DNA of 32,806 bases from contig JAUWIU010000012.1 in assembly GCA_030608075.1 (NCBI GenBank), positions 1 through 32,806 of the forward strand, read 5' to 3'. The translations under genes and the position numbers were made by a program. The stretch's first letter is position 1, and each line of letters opens with the position of its first letter. The notes under the pieces were generated by a model. The model worked only from the letters and a program-made list of their open reading frames with translations. It made no database searches and was not told the origin of the DNA. This stretch comes from Phycisphaerae bacterium (lineage in GTDB: Bacteria; Planctomycetota; Phycisphaerae; Sedimentisphaerales; Anaerobacaceae). Positions 7,512 to 14,107 of the stretch are shown here, piece by piece.

Positions 7512-8657
7512 CTAAACCACTTCCCAGTCCCGCAGCCAGGCATATTCGGCCCTGAGCAGCTCCCATCGCCGGTCGGTTACGCAGTTGAGCCAGGCCTTCT
7601 CCGCCACCGTCTGCCCGGCCTTACGTGTGTACGAAGCAGTAACGGCATTGTTGACCTCGTAAACAGTCGTCAGCCCCGGTATGGTCGCTGTAATCGCATC
7701 GTTGGTAAGGATGCACTGAAGCGTCAGCCTTGCCAGCCGGTTCTCCTTTTCGGTGCCCGGGCCCACCACGGGAAACTTTGTCTTGCGCTCAAAAAGTTTT
7801 CCGCCCAAGAATGGGTTGATTGCCACCACGCCGATGTCCCGCTCGCGGACCGAGTGAAAAATACTCTGCTCGATGTCGGCCCCATAGCCGGCGTTGACTT
7901 CCTCGATGTTATCCTTCATCGGACGCCGTCCCAGCTCCCTGGTCTTGGCGGAACAGGGAAAGCTCACAATCCCGACCTCCGGGAATGTCTCGATAACGTG
8001 CTGCAGCCAGCTTCGGCGGTGCGATGAGATAGCTAAGTGTCGCACCTTCCCCTGGCTGCGGGCCTTTTGGAAGGTCTCGACCATAATCTCAACCTGAGAA
8101 TCGGTACTGCCGCCGTACATATCAGCCTTAATTCTCCAGATGTCGAGATAATCGGTCTTTAACCGCCGGCAGCACTGCTCTATGTCAAACATCAGCTTAT
8201 CGACTCTGCAGTTTTCCGCTTTGCGAGCACAAAGCTGAAAATCGTCGGCCCCGATGAGCATCTTATCGCGCCGACCCTTCAGCGCAACGCCGTAGGCCAG
8301 ACACTCGGCGGACGTGCTTATGTCGACATAGTTGATGCCCGCATCGATGCAGGCGCTGATTACCTCGATGCGATTCTTTGCCATATCAGCCGGCACTTCA
8401 TCGTTGGCAAAGTTGGCACAATATCGCGAGCCGTCCCTGTCCTTCCAGTGACCGCCGAGACTGACTTCAGAGATGACCAGACCCGTCCCGCCGAGTCGCC
8501 GGTAGCCCATCTTCGGATTGTAGTTTAGTATCTTCGAGGTATCGACCGTTTTCGACTGCCTGCATCCTTCAGCTAACAGCGCACCGGCAAGTGTCCCGGC
8601 AGCACCTAAAGAAGCATTGCGGATAAATGTCCGCCTCGAAATTTTATTATTGCTCAT
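7512..8657 (-). CDS. Tat-exported aldo/keto reductase-like protein
   Basis: A 381-residue protein beginning with a twin-arginine signal (SRRTFIRNASLGAAGTLAGA) ending near a cysteine, so it may also be a lipoprotein. GYRRLGGTGLVISEVSLGG is the start of an aldo/keto reductase barrel. DKMLIGADD, RLKTDYLDIW and RSQGKVRHLAISSH mark successive barrel strands in the family order. The usual catalytic tetrad appears altered. After the Asp of YVDISTSAE no Tyr stands at the usual place, the Lys strand reads MLIGADD, and the His of the DLYLIHW-type motif is Lys in YLDIWRIKAD. It may therefore bind a substrate or cofactor without classical reductase activity. GGGAA precedes the start. Confidence 0.8.
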   Translation of the reverse strand: MSNNKISRRTFIRNASLGAAGTLAGALLAEGCRQSKTVDTSKILNYNPKMGYRRLGGTGLVISEVSLGGHWKDRDGSRYCANFANDEVPADMAKNRIEVISACIDAGINYVDISTSAECLAYGVALKGRRDKMLIGADDFQLCARKAENCRVDKLMFDIEQCCRRLKTDYLDIWRIKADMYGGSTDSQVEIMVETFQKARSQGKVRHLAISSHRRSWLQHVIETFPEVGIVSFPCSAKTRELGRRPMKDNIEEVNAGYGADIEQSIFHSVRERDIGVVAINPFLGGKLFERKTKFPVVGPGTEKENRLARLTLQCILTNDAITATIPGLTTVYEVNNAVTASYTRKAGQTVAEKAWLNCVTDRRWELLRAEYAWLRDWEVV

Positions 8658-8780
8658 CGGCTTTTTCCCTTTTTCATATTAACTCCGACACAACATCCGG
8701 GCTGAAAAGCAGCGGCATCGCGCCTTCGGGCGGCGCCAACAAAAAAGGCCGCAAGCATCCGTGCCTACAGCCCTGCACGC

Positions 8781-8809
8781 AAAATATGGTCGGCACCTGT
8801 CCCTGTCAA
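8781..8809 (-). promoter_or_regulatory. Putative promoter for the aldo/keto reductase gene
   Basis: On the - strand TTGACA (8804-8809), a 17-bp spacer and TATTTT (8781-8786), about 120 bases before the start codon. Confidence 0.5.
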
Positions 8810-8830
8810 GGAAAAATTGCTGTTCTGCGA

Positions 8831-8854
8831 AAAATTACGTATAAATACGTAGAG
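8831..8854. promoter_or_regulatory. Phased TACGTA element, copy 2
   Basis: Nearly identical (23/24) to 6004-6027, with two TACGTA palindromes 10 bp apart. It sits 21 bp upstream of the putative -35 of the aldo/keto reductase gene, so both copies occupy an activator-like position relative to a promoter. Confidence 0.5.
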
Positions 8855-8898
8855 GCACAAAAAGCCCGTAAGTTCAATCCTCACAGCCTCTTAAATAA

Positions 8899-9099
8899 TT
8901 ATCCGATTACACGCTGCCGCAAACGCCAAGGCGGCGGACGTATCCGATTCAAAAAAACAGACTTGTTTGAACCCGTCTTTCTCGTGATAACCTGCGAATT
9001 GGGATGATATGCACAATCGACCGACAGCCGCTCGACAACCGACATCACAACCGCCAGCAGCATAATTACTATTGCAGATGTAATCAGTCTTTTTCTCAT
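8899..9099 (-). CDS. Small signal-peptide-bearing reading frame
   Basis: 66 codons. The first 24 residues (MRKRLITSAIVIMLLAVVMS) look like a signal peptide or membrane anchor; the remainder is basic and unrecognised (SNKSVFLNRIRPPPWRLRQ). A G-run lies a few bases before the ATG. It could be a real small secreted peptide or the remnant of a longer secreted protein. Confidence 0.3.
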   Translation of the reverse strand: MRKRLITSAIVIMLLAVVMSVVERLSVDCAYHPNSQVITRKTGSNKSVFLNRIRPPPWRLRQRVIG

Positions 9100-9209
9100 A
9101 GCGCGCCCCCCATAACAGACACTATAATATCATCGGCTCACCTGAAACTTTTTCATTAAAGTTGGAACGGCTGCCCAGCCGGATTATTTCCGCAATGGAA
9201 AAGGTCGAT

Positions 9210-9408
9210 TCACGACCGGATATCTGCCCGTGAGGTCCTCAAAAGTGCGTGTTTGCAATACAGATGTGCGATTTTTTCCCTGACAATGCCTGCAAGTGCC
9301 GCTAAGTTAGCCCGCCTGACTTCTGCGAAAATCAGGCTGAAACGACGGGATCTCGCACATTTTTTTGACGATAGCTGTACCTGTCCCGCCACGACCCAGC
9401 ACCAAAAC
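9210..9408 (-). pseudogene. Decayed Rossmann-fold dehydrogenase fragment
   Basis: On the - strand 9408-9307 reads VLVLGRGGTGTAIVKKMCE, a clear nucleotide-binding beta-alpha unit with GxGGxG-like spacing. It then stops. A neighbouring frame continues FAEVRRANLAALAGIVREKI down to 9210. The combination resembles the N-terminus of saccharopine dehydrogenase-type proteins broken by a frameshift, with the rest missing. It lies about 20 bases after the HSDR_N-like gene on the same strand. The family call is tentative. Confidence 0.35.
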
Positions 9409-9430
9409 GAGGGGAGATACCACTTATTTA

Positions 9431-10255
9431 TCACAATGGATGCATTGTTTCGCCAGAATCGTCGAAGTCAGCGACCTTTTCTTGATCAGCCTCTCCTTGT
9501 GCGGTTTTAATTACTTTTCGAGGCCTTTTCCTCTTTGGCGCGAAGTCTATTTTTATTTTGGACAACTCAATACCCGCGTTTTCGTTTAGCAGCTTTTTCA
9601 TGCCGGTTACTAAGTCCTCAGGTGCAACCATTACGCCTGTATTCTTTCTCAGAACACGACGCAGGACTCTTATCGTCTCTTGGCTGACTAATGCATCCAA
9701 GAGACTCTCAGGCGAAAGAACGCTTGCTTTCTCCCAGAGTTTTTTGAGACTTCCCTTCCTCACTTGCCGGTAGCTTATGAACGCAAACTTGTCTGCTAAC
9801 TCGCCTATATCGTCGGTCAACAGGTTCCACTGTTCAATCAATTTCGACTTCGGTGGCTGACCAAACTCAACATGGTATAACCGCCAGTCTCGGCTGTTTG
9901 TAAGCAGAACCCATTCGCAACCGGAGTCAATAGCGTAAGATGTTACTTGCTTGAGATGTTTCAAGGCAAGGTCGACCCCGACGCGTTTCAATTCAAGCAT
10001 GATAAGAGGCTCGGCATCAGGCCCGGATTCGAGTTGAACCGCAAAATCGACATGCTCTGTCTCGCCAGCGCCTCTGATAGCCCTTTCGCGGCTAAGATGG
10101 ACAAACGCATCGTACCCCATAACCCTCTCGAATATGCGCTCAACCCTCCTCCTGGTTTCAGCTTCATTGCCATCTGCTTTCATTAGCTTGTCAATCATTC
10201 TACGGGCATCAGCAATTCTCCGTCTAAGCTCCTTGTCAATCTTCTTGCCAGCCAT
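9431..10255 (-). CDS. HSDR_N-type PD-(D/E)XK nuclease-like protein
   Basis: A 274-residue protein starting at ATG 10255 (MAGKKIDKEL), with AAAGGA six bases upstream; the longer open frame is unlikely to be used. An N-terminal helical stretch is followed by VERIFERVMGYDAF, then VDFAVQLESGPDAEPLIMLELKRVG. The D...E-x-K arrangement matches the nuclease core of type I restriction subunit N-terminal (HSDR_N) proteins. SYAIDSGCEWVLLTNSRDWRLYHVE is also typical of that group. The C-terminus is basic (KRKRPRKV). Standalone members are common and often annotated as restriction-associated, but no methylase or specificity gene is nearby, so a defence role is uncertain. Confidence 0.7.
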   Translation of the reverse strand: MAGKKIDKELRRRIADARRMIDKLMKADGNEAETRRRVERIFERVMGYDAFVHLSRERAIRGAGETEHVDFAVQLESGPDAEPLIMLELKRVGVDLALKHLKQVTSYAIDSGCEWVLLTNSRDWRLYHVEFGQPPKSKLIEQWNLLTDDIGELADKFAFISYRQVRKGSLKKLWEKASVLSPESLLDALVSQETIRVLRRVLRKNTGVMVAPEDLVTGMKKLLNENAGIELSKIKIDFAPKRKRPRKVIKTAQGEADQEKVADFDDSGETMHPL

Positions 10256-10579
10256 TTTCATTCCTTTCAAAAGTTCTAGGAGGTCTGCTTTGGTAAAAAT
10301 ATACTCATTTTCAACGGGGAAAACAAGGAAAAATGTAGCCAATTCCTGTAGCGTCTTTTGTCAAGCCCACGCCAGCCGACGCAAGGGATAAGCCCTCACC
10401 GGAATGATGTTAGTGCCAAGGAGGTTCATGTGGGATTTTCGCGCTTGGAGATATGTTGCCTATTAGGTGCAGCCCAAGGCACGCGCCAGCCTGCCAGCAA
10501 GGACCCCATTGACCCCGGCACTGGGTACCCCCACAATACCAGCTTTCGGGCATTCTGGGCTGTCTTATCGGCCGTTATC
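10256..10579. other. Spacer without a recognisable gene
   Basis: No convincing coding frame, RNA gene or repeat was seen between the HSDR_N-like gene start and the tandem 11-bp repeat at 10580. Small open frames here lack ribosome sites and protein-like composition. Confidence 0.5.
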
Positions 10580-10601
10580 AAATGGTAACGAAATGGTAAC
10601 G
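10580..10601 (+). repeat. Tandem 11-bp direct repeat
   Basis: AAATGGTAACG occurs twice back to back (10580-10590 and 10591-10601). It lies 48 bp upstream of the -35 of the orphan promoter at 10650. The 11-bp period is one DNA turn, so it could be an operator for that promoter. Confidence 0.55.
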
Positions 10602-10649
10602 AAAAAAGTTGCTGATGCAGATTTTTTTATCATTGTGCGGTTTTTGGCG

Positions 10650-10677
10650 TTGACCGGCTCAGCACAGCAGCTATAAT
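10650..10677 (+). promoter_or_regulatory. Strong orphan promoter
   Basis: TTGACC (10650-10655), a 16-bp spacer and a perfect TATAAT (10672-10677). No coding sequence follows on this strand before the terminator at 10705-10757. Confidence 0.7.
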
Positions 10678-10683
10678 GAACAA

Positions 10684-10757
10684 GTAACAATGTGGAATTA
10701 AGTGTACCCCTGCTCATCATCACTCCTCTCCTCCTCCAAAGCAGGGGTATTTTTTTT
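10684..10757 (+). ncRNA. Candidate small RNA, about 74 nt
   Basis: Transcription from the promoter at 10650-10677 would start near 10684 and end at the terminator, giving a short RNA without a usable reading frame. Its 3' half is a hairpin with a 25-nt loop containing CUCCUCUCCUCCUCC (10723-10737), which is complementary to GGAGG ribosome sites. Pyrimidine-rich terminator loops are the seed regions of some known small RNAs, such as RepG of Helicobacter. The promoter, terminator and loop are seen; regulatory function is inference. Confidence 0.5.
10705..10757 (+). terminator. Rho-independent terminator of the small RNA
   Basis: TACCCCTGCT (10705-10714) pairs perfectly with AGCAGGGGTA (10740-10749) and is followed by eight T (10750-10757). 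The T-run is only on the + strand, so it does not serve the lipoprotein gene on the opposite strand. Confidence 0.75.
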
Positions 10758-11082
10758 ATCTGCCTGCAGCCGGTTGCTGCTTTTGCATCTGCTCAATCAT
10801 CTTTTGAAGCTCAGCCATTTGCTTTTGCGCTTTTTCGCGGCATTCCGCACAAAGCGTTACCCTTTTGCCGTCAGGTCCAATCGCCGGTATCTCTTTGCCG
10901 CACACGGCACACTTGGTCATCTCGACCCCTGCTGGCGTTTTTTTCGGCTCGACCTTCACGGCAGTCTGTGTCGACTTGACTTCGCCCGTCTTGCCGGTAT
11001 TCTCACCCTTTTTGTCTTTTGATTTGCACCCGACCACGCCGAGCACCATCAAGGCCAGAGACAAAACGATTATTTTTTTCAT
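10756..11082 (-). CDS. Lipoprotein with a zinc-ribbon-like domain
   Basis: A 108-residue protein with AAAGGAAC before the start. A lipobox (VLGVVGCKS) places the lipidated Cys at residue 19. A Lys/Thr-rich linker is followed by CAVCGKEIPAIGPDGKR and LCAEC, a C-x2-C-x16-C-x2-C pattern that should hold one zinc ion. The C-terminus is a Gln/Lys/Met-rich helix (AELQKMIEQMQKQQ). A tethered envelope zinc-ribbon protein is the best description; its partner is unknown. The stop codon lies within the T-run side of the + strand terminator. Confidence 0.75.
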   Translation of the reverse strand: MKKIIVLSLALMVLGVVGCKSKDKKGENTGKTGEVKSTQTAVKVEPKKTPAGVEMTKCAVCGKEIPAIGPDGKRVTLCAECREKAQKQMAELQKMIEQMQKQQPAAGR

Positions 11083-11190
11083 CGCAACAGTTCCTTTCCA
11101 TTCAAAAACTACTTACGCCTTTTCAGTATTATATCATATCTGAAAAGCAATAACAGCCGGCTGCTCGAATTTCTCCGCCGAAGCGCTCCG

Positions 11191-11337
11191 CGATACTTAT
11201 TCTACTTACTGTTGCGGAAAGCGACAACCGATGATGTCACCCCTGCGAAAGCAGGGGTCTAAAGCCAAAAAACTGGATTCCCGCTTCCGCGGGAATGACA
11301 AATCCTGTTTCCGCAACAGATACTATCTAACGAACTC
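11191..11337. repeat. MITE-like palindromic repeat, copy A
   Basis: Inverted ends CTGTTGCGGAAA (11209-11220) and TTTCCGCAACAG (11308-11319) enclose two hairpins. One is ACCCCTGC-GAAA-GCAGGGGT (11239-11258). The other is ATTCCC-8 bases-GGGAAT (11277-11296), the same pattern as the dRS3 repeat of Neisseria. The sequence is shared with 15593-15779, including about 17 bases on each flank. It encodes nothing. Confidence 0.7.
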
Positions 11338-11360
11338 TAATCGGCTTTTGCAAGAACAGA

Positions 11361-11391
11361 CTTGAACTGTTCAAGGCAACTCTGGTATTAT
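11361..11391 (+). promoter_or_regulatory. Putative promoter with palindromic operator for the entericidin-like gene
   Basis: CTTGAAC-T-GTTCAAG (11361-11375) is a perfect 15-bp palindrome that contains a -35-like TTGAAC (11362-11367). TATTAT (11386-11391) follows after 18 bp. A palindrome over the -35 is where a dimeric repressor would bind. The promoter itself is only moderate. Confidence 0.4.
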
Positions 11392-11430
11392 TGTGAAACC
11401 TTATATGCACACTTTTTAAGGGCAATGGTT

Positions 11431-11568
11431 ATGCAAAAATTGAAAAAGATATGCTTGATATTGCTGCTGGCTATGTTGGCCTTCAAACTTGCAGGGTGCA
11501 ACACCTTCTACGGTTTTGGCGAAGACGTCGAGGCCGGCGGCAAGGCAATCAAGAACGCCGCAGAGTGA
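11431..11568 (+). CDS. Entericidin-like small lipoprotein
   Basis: A 45-residue peptide (start ATG 11431; ATG 11425 is two codons upstream in the same frame) with AAGGG upstream. A signal segment LILLLAMLAFKLAGC ends in a lipobox, giving a mature peptide of about 23 residues: CNTFYGFGEDVEAGGKAIKN and a short tail. The string CNTxxGxGEDVxAGGxAI is the signature of the entericidin family (EcnA/EcnB), tiny membrane lipoproteins linked in Enterobacteria to stationary-phase lysis. No paired antidote gene is adjacent. In distant phyla the function is uncertain. Confidence 0.8.
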   Translation: MQKLKKICLILLLAMLAFKLAGCNTFYGFGEDVEAGGKAIKNAAE

Positions 11569-11637
11569 CTCCGCCGCTGAACGCAGACACACAAAGCCGG
11601 GTGCTTGCAAGTTAAGCCCAACCGGCAGGGGTATCTT

Positions 11638-11919
11638 ATGATTGTAGGCGTAATGACAGCACAACTGCATATGCAGGGCATAAACAGCCTGAAGGAAAAG
11701 AGAGGCATCGTAAAAAGCCTGACCGGCCGACTCAGAGCCAGGTTCAACATCTCTGTTTCGCAGGTCGACCATCAGGACAAGAAAACCTCCGCGGTCATTG
11801 CAGTAGCAATAGTGTCAAACGATACCTGCTTTATCGACAGCCAACTCGACACCATAATCAATTTCCTCCAAAGGGACGGCCGATTCTACCTCGGACAAAT
11901 CCACCGCGAGACCTTTTGA
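11638..11919 (+). CDS. DUF503 (YlxP-like) protein
   Basis: A 93-residue protein starting MIVGVMTAQLHMQGINSLKEKRGIVKSL, with AGGGG upstream of ATG 11638. This opening (lxlhipxxxSLKxKRxvvkxl) and the length match the DUF503/YlxP family, a small alpha/beta fold. In many bacteria it is encoded near rbfA or infB and thought to be linked to translation or ribosome maturation. None of those neighbours is present here. It lies 69 bases after the entericidin-like gene, but co-transcription is not demonstrated. Confidence 0.8.
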   Translation: MIVGVMTAQLHMQGINSLKEKRGIVKSLTGRLRARFNISVSQVDHQDKKTSAVIAVAIVSNDTCFIDSQLDTIINFLQRDGRFYLGQIHRETF

Positions 11920-11952
11920 CGGGCGACGCTGTTCGGCACATCAACCACCGTC

Positions 11953-13020
11953 TCAAAGAACCTTGCCGATGAGCGCTCTTGCGCCGAGGAATATATCGAC
12001 CGCCGTCGCCGAGCAAAGAATGACCCACCGCAGCGGCACAAGACGCAGGCCGGCACGCGCGATAAAGAAAATAACCCCGGCAGCAACCGCACCCAGTATG
12101 TACATCTTCGCCGTGTCCACGAGACCACGAGCGTACTTTGCCCCAAGCCCGGCAAAGACCTGAAAGTACTTCGTCGCTAACAGCAGCGTCACCACCGAAA
12201 GAGCCACCATAATTGCCGCGGCGGCCAAAACCCACTTTCTGTCGGCTGAACCTGCCGAGGCAAGTGCCTGCATACCCGCTCCGATTATCACCGAACAGCA
12301 CAATACCGGCATCGCAAGCCAGATAATCGGGCTGACGGCGAAAACCGGACCCCGAAAGGCCAATATCGTCCCGACCACAACAATCAACGCTACGCCCAAT
12401 CGCCGCCCAGCCAGCAGCATTGAAAAACCCATAATCAGCGCCGCTATCGGGACATGGTAGAAACCAACCAGGGTCTCGACTCGTCCGGCCACAACCGCCG
12501 GAGCCAATAGAGAAGCCAGGTCGGACGGCTTAAATTTGAGCTGTATCGGAACGGGGAAGAGCCTAAACTTTGCCGAGCCCTCAAAAAAAAACACTACCGC
12601 CAGGAACGGCACCGCGCACAACGGCACTGTCAGCCATCGCCATCGGCCCTTAGGTCCGAACGCAGCCGGGCAGAAAAGCCACGGTATACTCGCAGCCAGA
12701 AGTCCCGCCGACGGATGAAACTTAGCCAGCCCGAAGGCGAACGGCCCAAAGCCGTATATCGCCCCGGCAATAAGCGATGCCCAAAAAGCCCCAAGCCACC
12801 GGCGACTAAGAACAAAACAGCCCAGCGCCCCCGCACAGGCATTAACAACAAAAAGGTCCTGCAGCCTAAGCGAACCAAAACCCCTGAAGTACGGATAATA
12901 CAAACAGACCGCAAAGCCCGCATAAACAATGCCGGCGATAAAAAACCGCCCGACTCGTAAACCGTCTTTGGTATGTTGTTTCTTGAGTTCGCCTTTAAGC
13001 TTTGAATTTTGGTTTTGCAT
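11953..13020 (-). CDS. Polytopic membrane protein in the purine operon
   Basis: About 355 residues from ATG 13020, 16 bases after the purM stop; a TTG further upstream would overlap purM. The first 20 residues are polar and Lys-rich and partly encoded by an imperfect 14-bp repeat. The remainder contains about ten or eleven hydrophobic helices (for example FFIAGIVYAGFAVCLYY, LGVALIVVVGTILAF and YILGAVAAGVIFFIARA). No transporter signature is recognised. Tight linkage to purM suggests co-transcription, though shared function does not follow. It could be a glycosyltransferase-like membrane protein or an uncharacterised integral protein. Confidence 0.65.
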   Translation of the reverse strand: MQNQNSKLKGELKKQHTKDGLRVGRFFIAGIVYAGFAVCLYYPYFRGFGSLRLQDLFVVNACAGALGCFVLSRRWLGAFWASLIAGAIYGFGPFAFGLAKFHPSAGLLAASIPWLFCPAAFGPKGRWRWLTVPLCAVPFLAVVFFFEGSAKFRLFPVPIQLKFKPSDLASLLAPAVVAGRVETLVGFYHVPIAALIMGFSMLLAGRRLGVALIVVVGTILAFRGPVFAVSPIIWLAMPVLCCSVIIGAGMQALASAGSADRKWVLAAAAIMVALSVVTLLLATKYFQVFAGLGAKYARGLVDTAKMYILGAVAAGVIFFIARAGLRLVPLRWVILCSATAVDIFLGARALIGKVL

Positions 13021-13036
13021 TTTCAGCTTAAAGTTT

Positions 13037-14107
13037 TCAGCTTTTAAGGACAACTTTGCCGGTGCCGTTCGTTATTCTGCCTATCCTGTAGACTTTTTCG
13101 CCGTATTTTGTCAGCTTTTTGGCTATAGAGCCGCCAAAATCCTCGGCCACTATCAGCACAAACCCTATCCCCATATTGAAAACCCTGTACATCTCGGCCT
13201 CCTCGACCGGCCCGGCGTCCTGCAGAAATGTAAATACCTTCGGCACATGCCAGCTCGATTTCTTTATTACCGCGTTGTAGCCCTTCGGCAGCACCCGCGT
13301 AATATTGCCTCCCATCCCTCCGCCGGTGATATGCGCCATACCGTGCACGCTTCGCTTGACCTTGTATTGGGCTAAAAGTTTGACAATCGCCCGCACGTAA
13401 ATCCGTGTCGGCTCCAGCAGAACATCGCCCAGGACCGCACCACCGAGCTCGTCCGGCGCGTCGGTCATTTTCAGACCGAGCATCTTAAAGCAGATATTGC
13501 GGACCAGCGTATAGCCGTTGCTGTGCAGACCGCTTGCCCCTAGGCCGAGTATAACGTCGCCGACGCGTATGTTTGTCCCGTCGATGATTCTTTTTCGCTC
13601 AACCACTCCCACGGCAAAGCCGGCCATATCGAAGTCACCCCTGCGGTAAGTATCGGGCATCTCAGCGGTCTCTCCACCTATCAGCGCGCAGTCGGCCAAT
13701 CGGCAGCCCACCGCGACGCCTTTTACAAGCTCGGCTATTATTCTCGGCTCGAGTTTGTGAACCGCCAAATAATCCAGAAAGAACAGCGGCTCGGCGCCGC
13801 CAACGAGCATATCGTTGACGTTCATCGCAACAAGGTCGATGCCGACGGTGTCGAACTTCTTCACTCTCCCGGCCAACTGTACTTTGCTGCCCACGCCGTC
13901 CGTGCAGGCCACCAGCACAGCATTTCTGTAGTTTTTCTTGAAGAGTCTTTCATCGTAGTCCAGCCGAAACAGCCCCGCAAAGTTGTTCCTGCTCTCGATA
14001 ACTCTCGGCCCGAACGTGCTCGAAACCAGCGCGCCAATCCCCCGAACCATCTCATCGCCGGCATCTATGCTCACACCTGATTGCGCATAGCTTATGTAAT
14101 TACTCAT
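13037..14107 (-). CDS. purM: Phosphoribosylformylglycinamidine cyclo-ligase (AIR synthetase)
   Basis: A 356-residue cytoplasmic enzyme that closes the imidazole ring of aminoimidazole ribotide using ATP in de novo purine synthesis. Start ATG 14107 overlaps the purF stop in the form ATGAGTAA. Family motifs: YAQSGVSIDAGDEMV at the N-terminus, ACTDGVGSKVQLA (substrate loop), GIDLVAMNVNDMLVGGAEPLFFLDYLA, IGGETAEMPDTY, GLGASGLHSNGYTLVR and HITGGGMGGNITRVLP, all in the expected order and at normal length. It shares an operon with purF and the downstream membrane protein. Confidence 0.95.
   Translation of the reverse strand: MSNYISYAQSGVSIDAGDEMVRGIGALVSSTFGPRVIESRNNFAGLFRLDYDERLFKKNYRNAVLVACTDGVGSKVQLAGRVKKFDTVGIDLVAMNVNDMLVGGAEPLFFLDYLAVHKLEPRIIAELVKGVAVGCRLADCALIGGETAEMPDTYRRGDFDMAGFAVGVVERKRIIDGTNIRVGDVILGLGASGLHSNGYTLVRNICFKMLGLKMTDAPDELGGAVLGDVLLEPTRIYVRAIVKLLAQYKVKRSVHGMAHITGGGMGGNITRVLPKGYNAVIKKSSWHVPKVFTFLQDAGPVEEAEMYRVFNMGIGFVLIVAEDFGGSIAKKLTKYGEKVYRIGRITNGTGKVVLKS

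Noticed and set aside
10358-10588. Small + strand frame before the orphan promoter
   Set aside because: No ribosome site and no protein-like composition; the following promoter and terminator do not enclose it.
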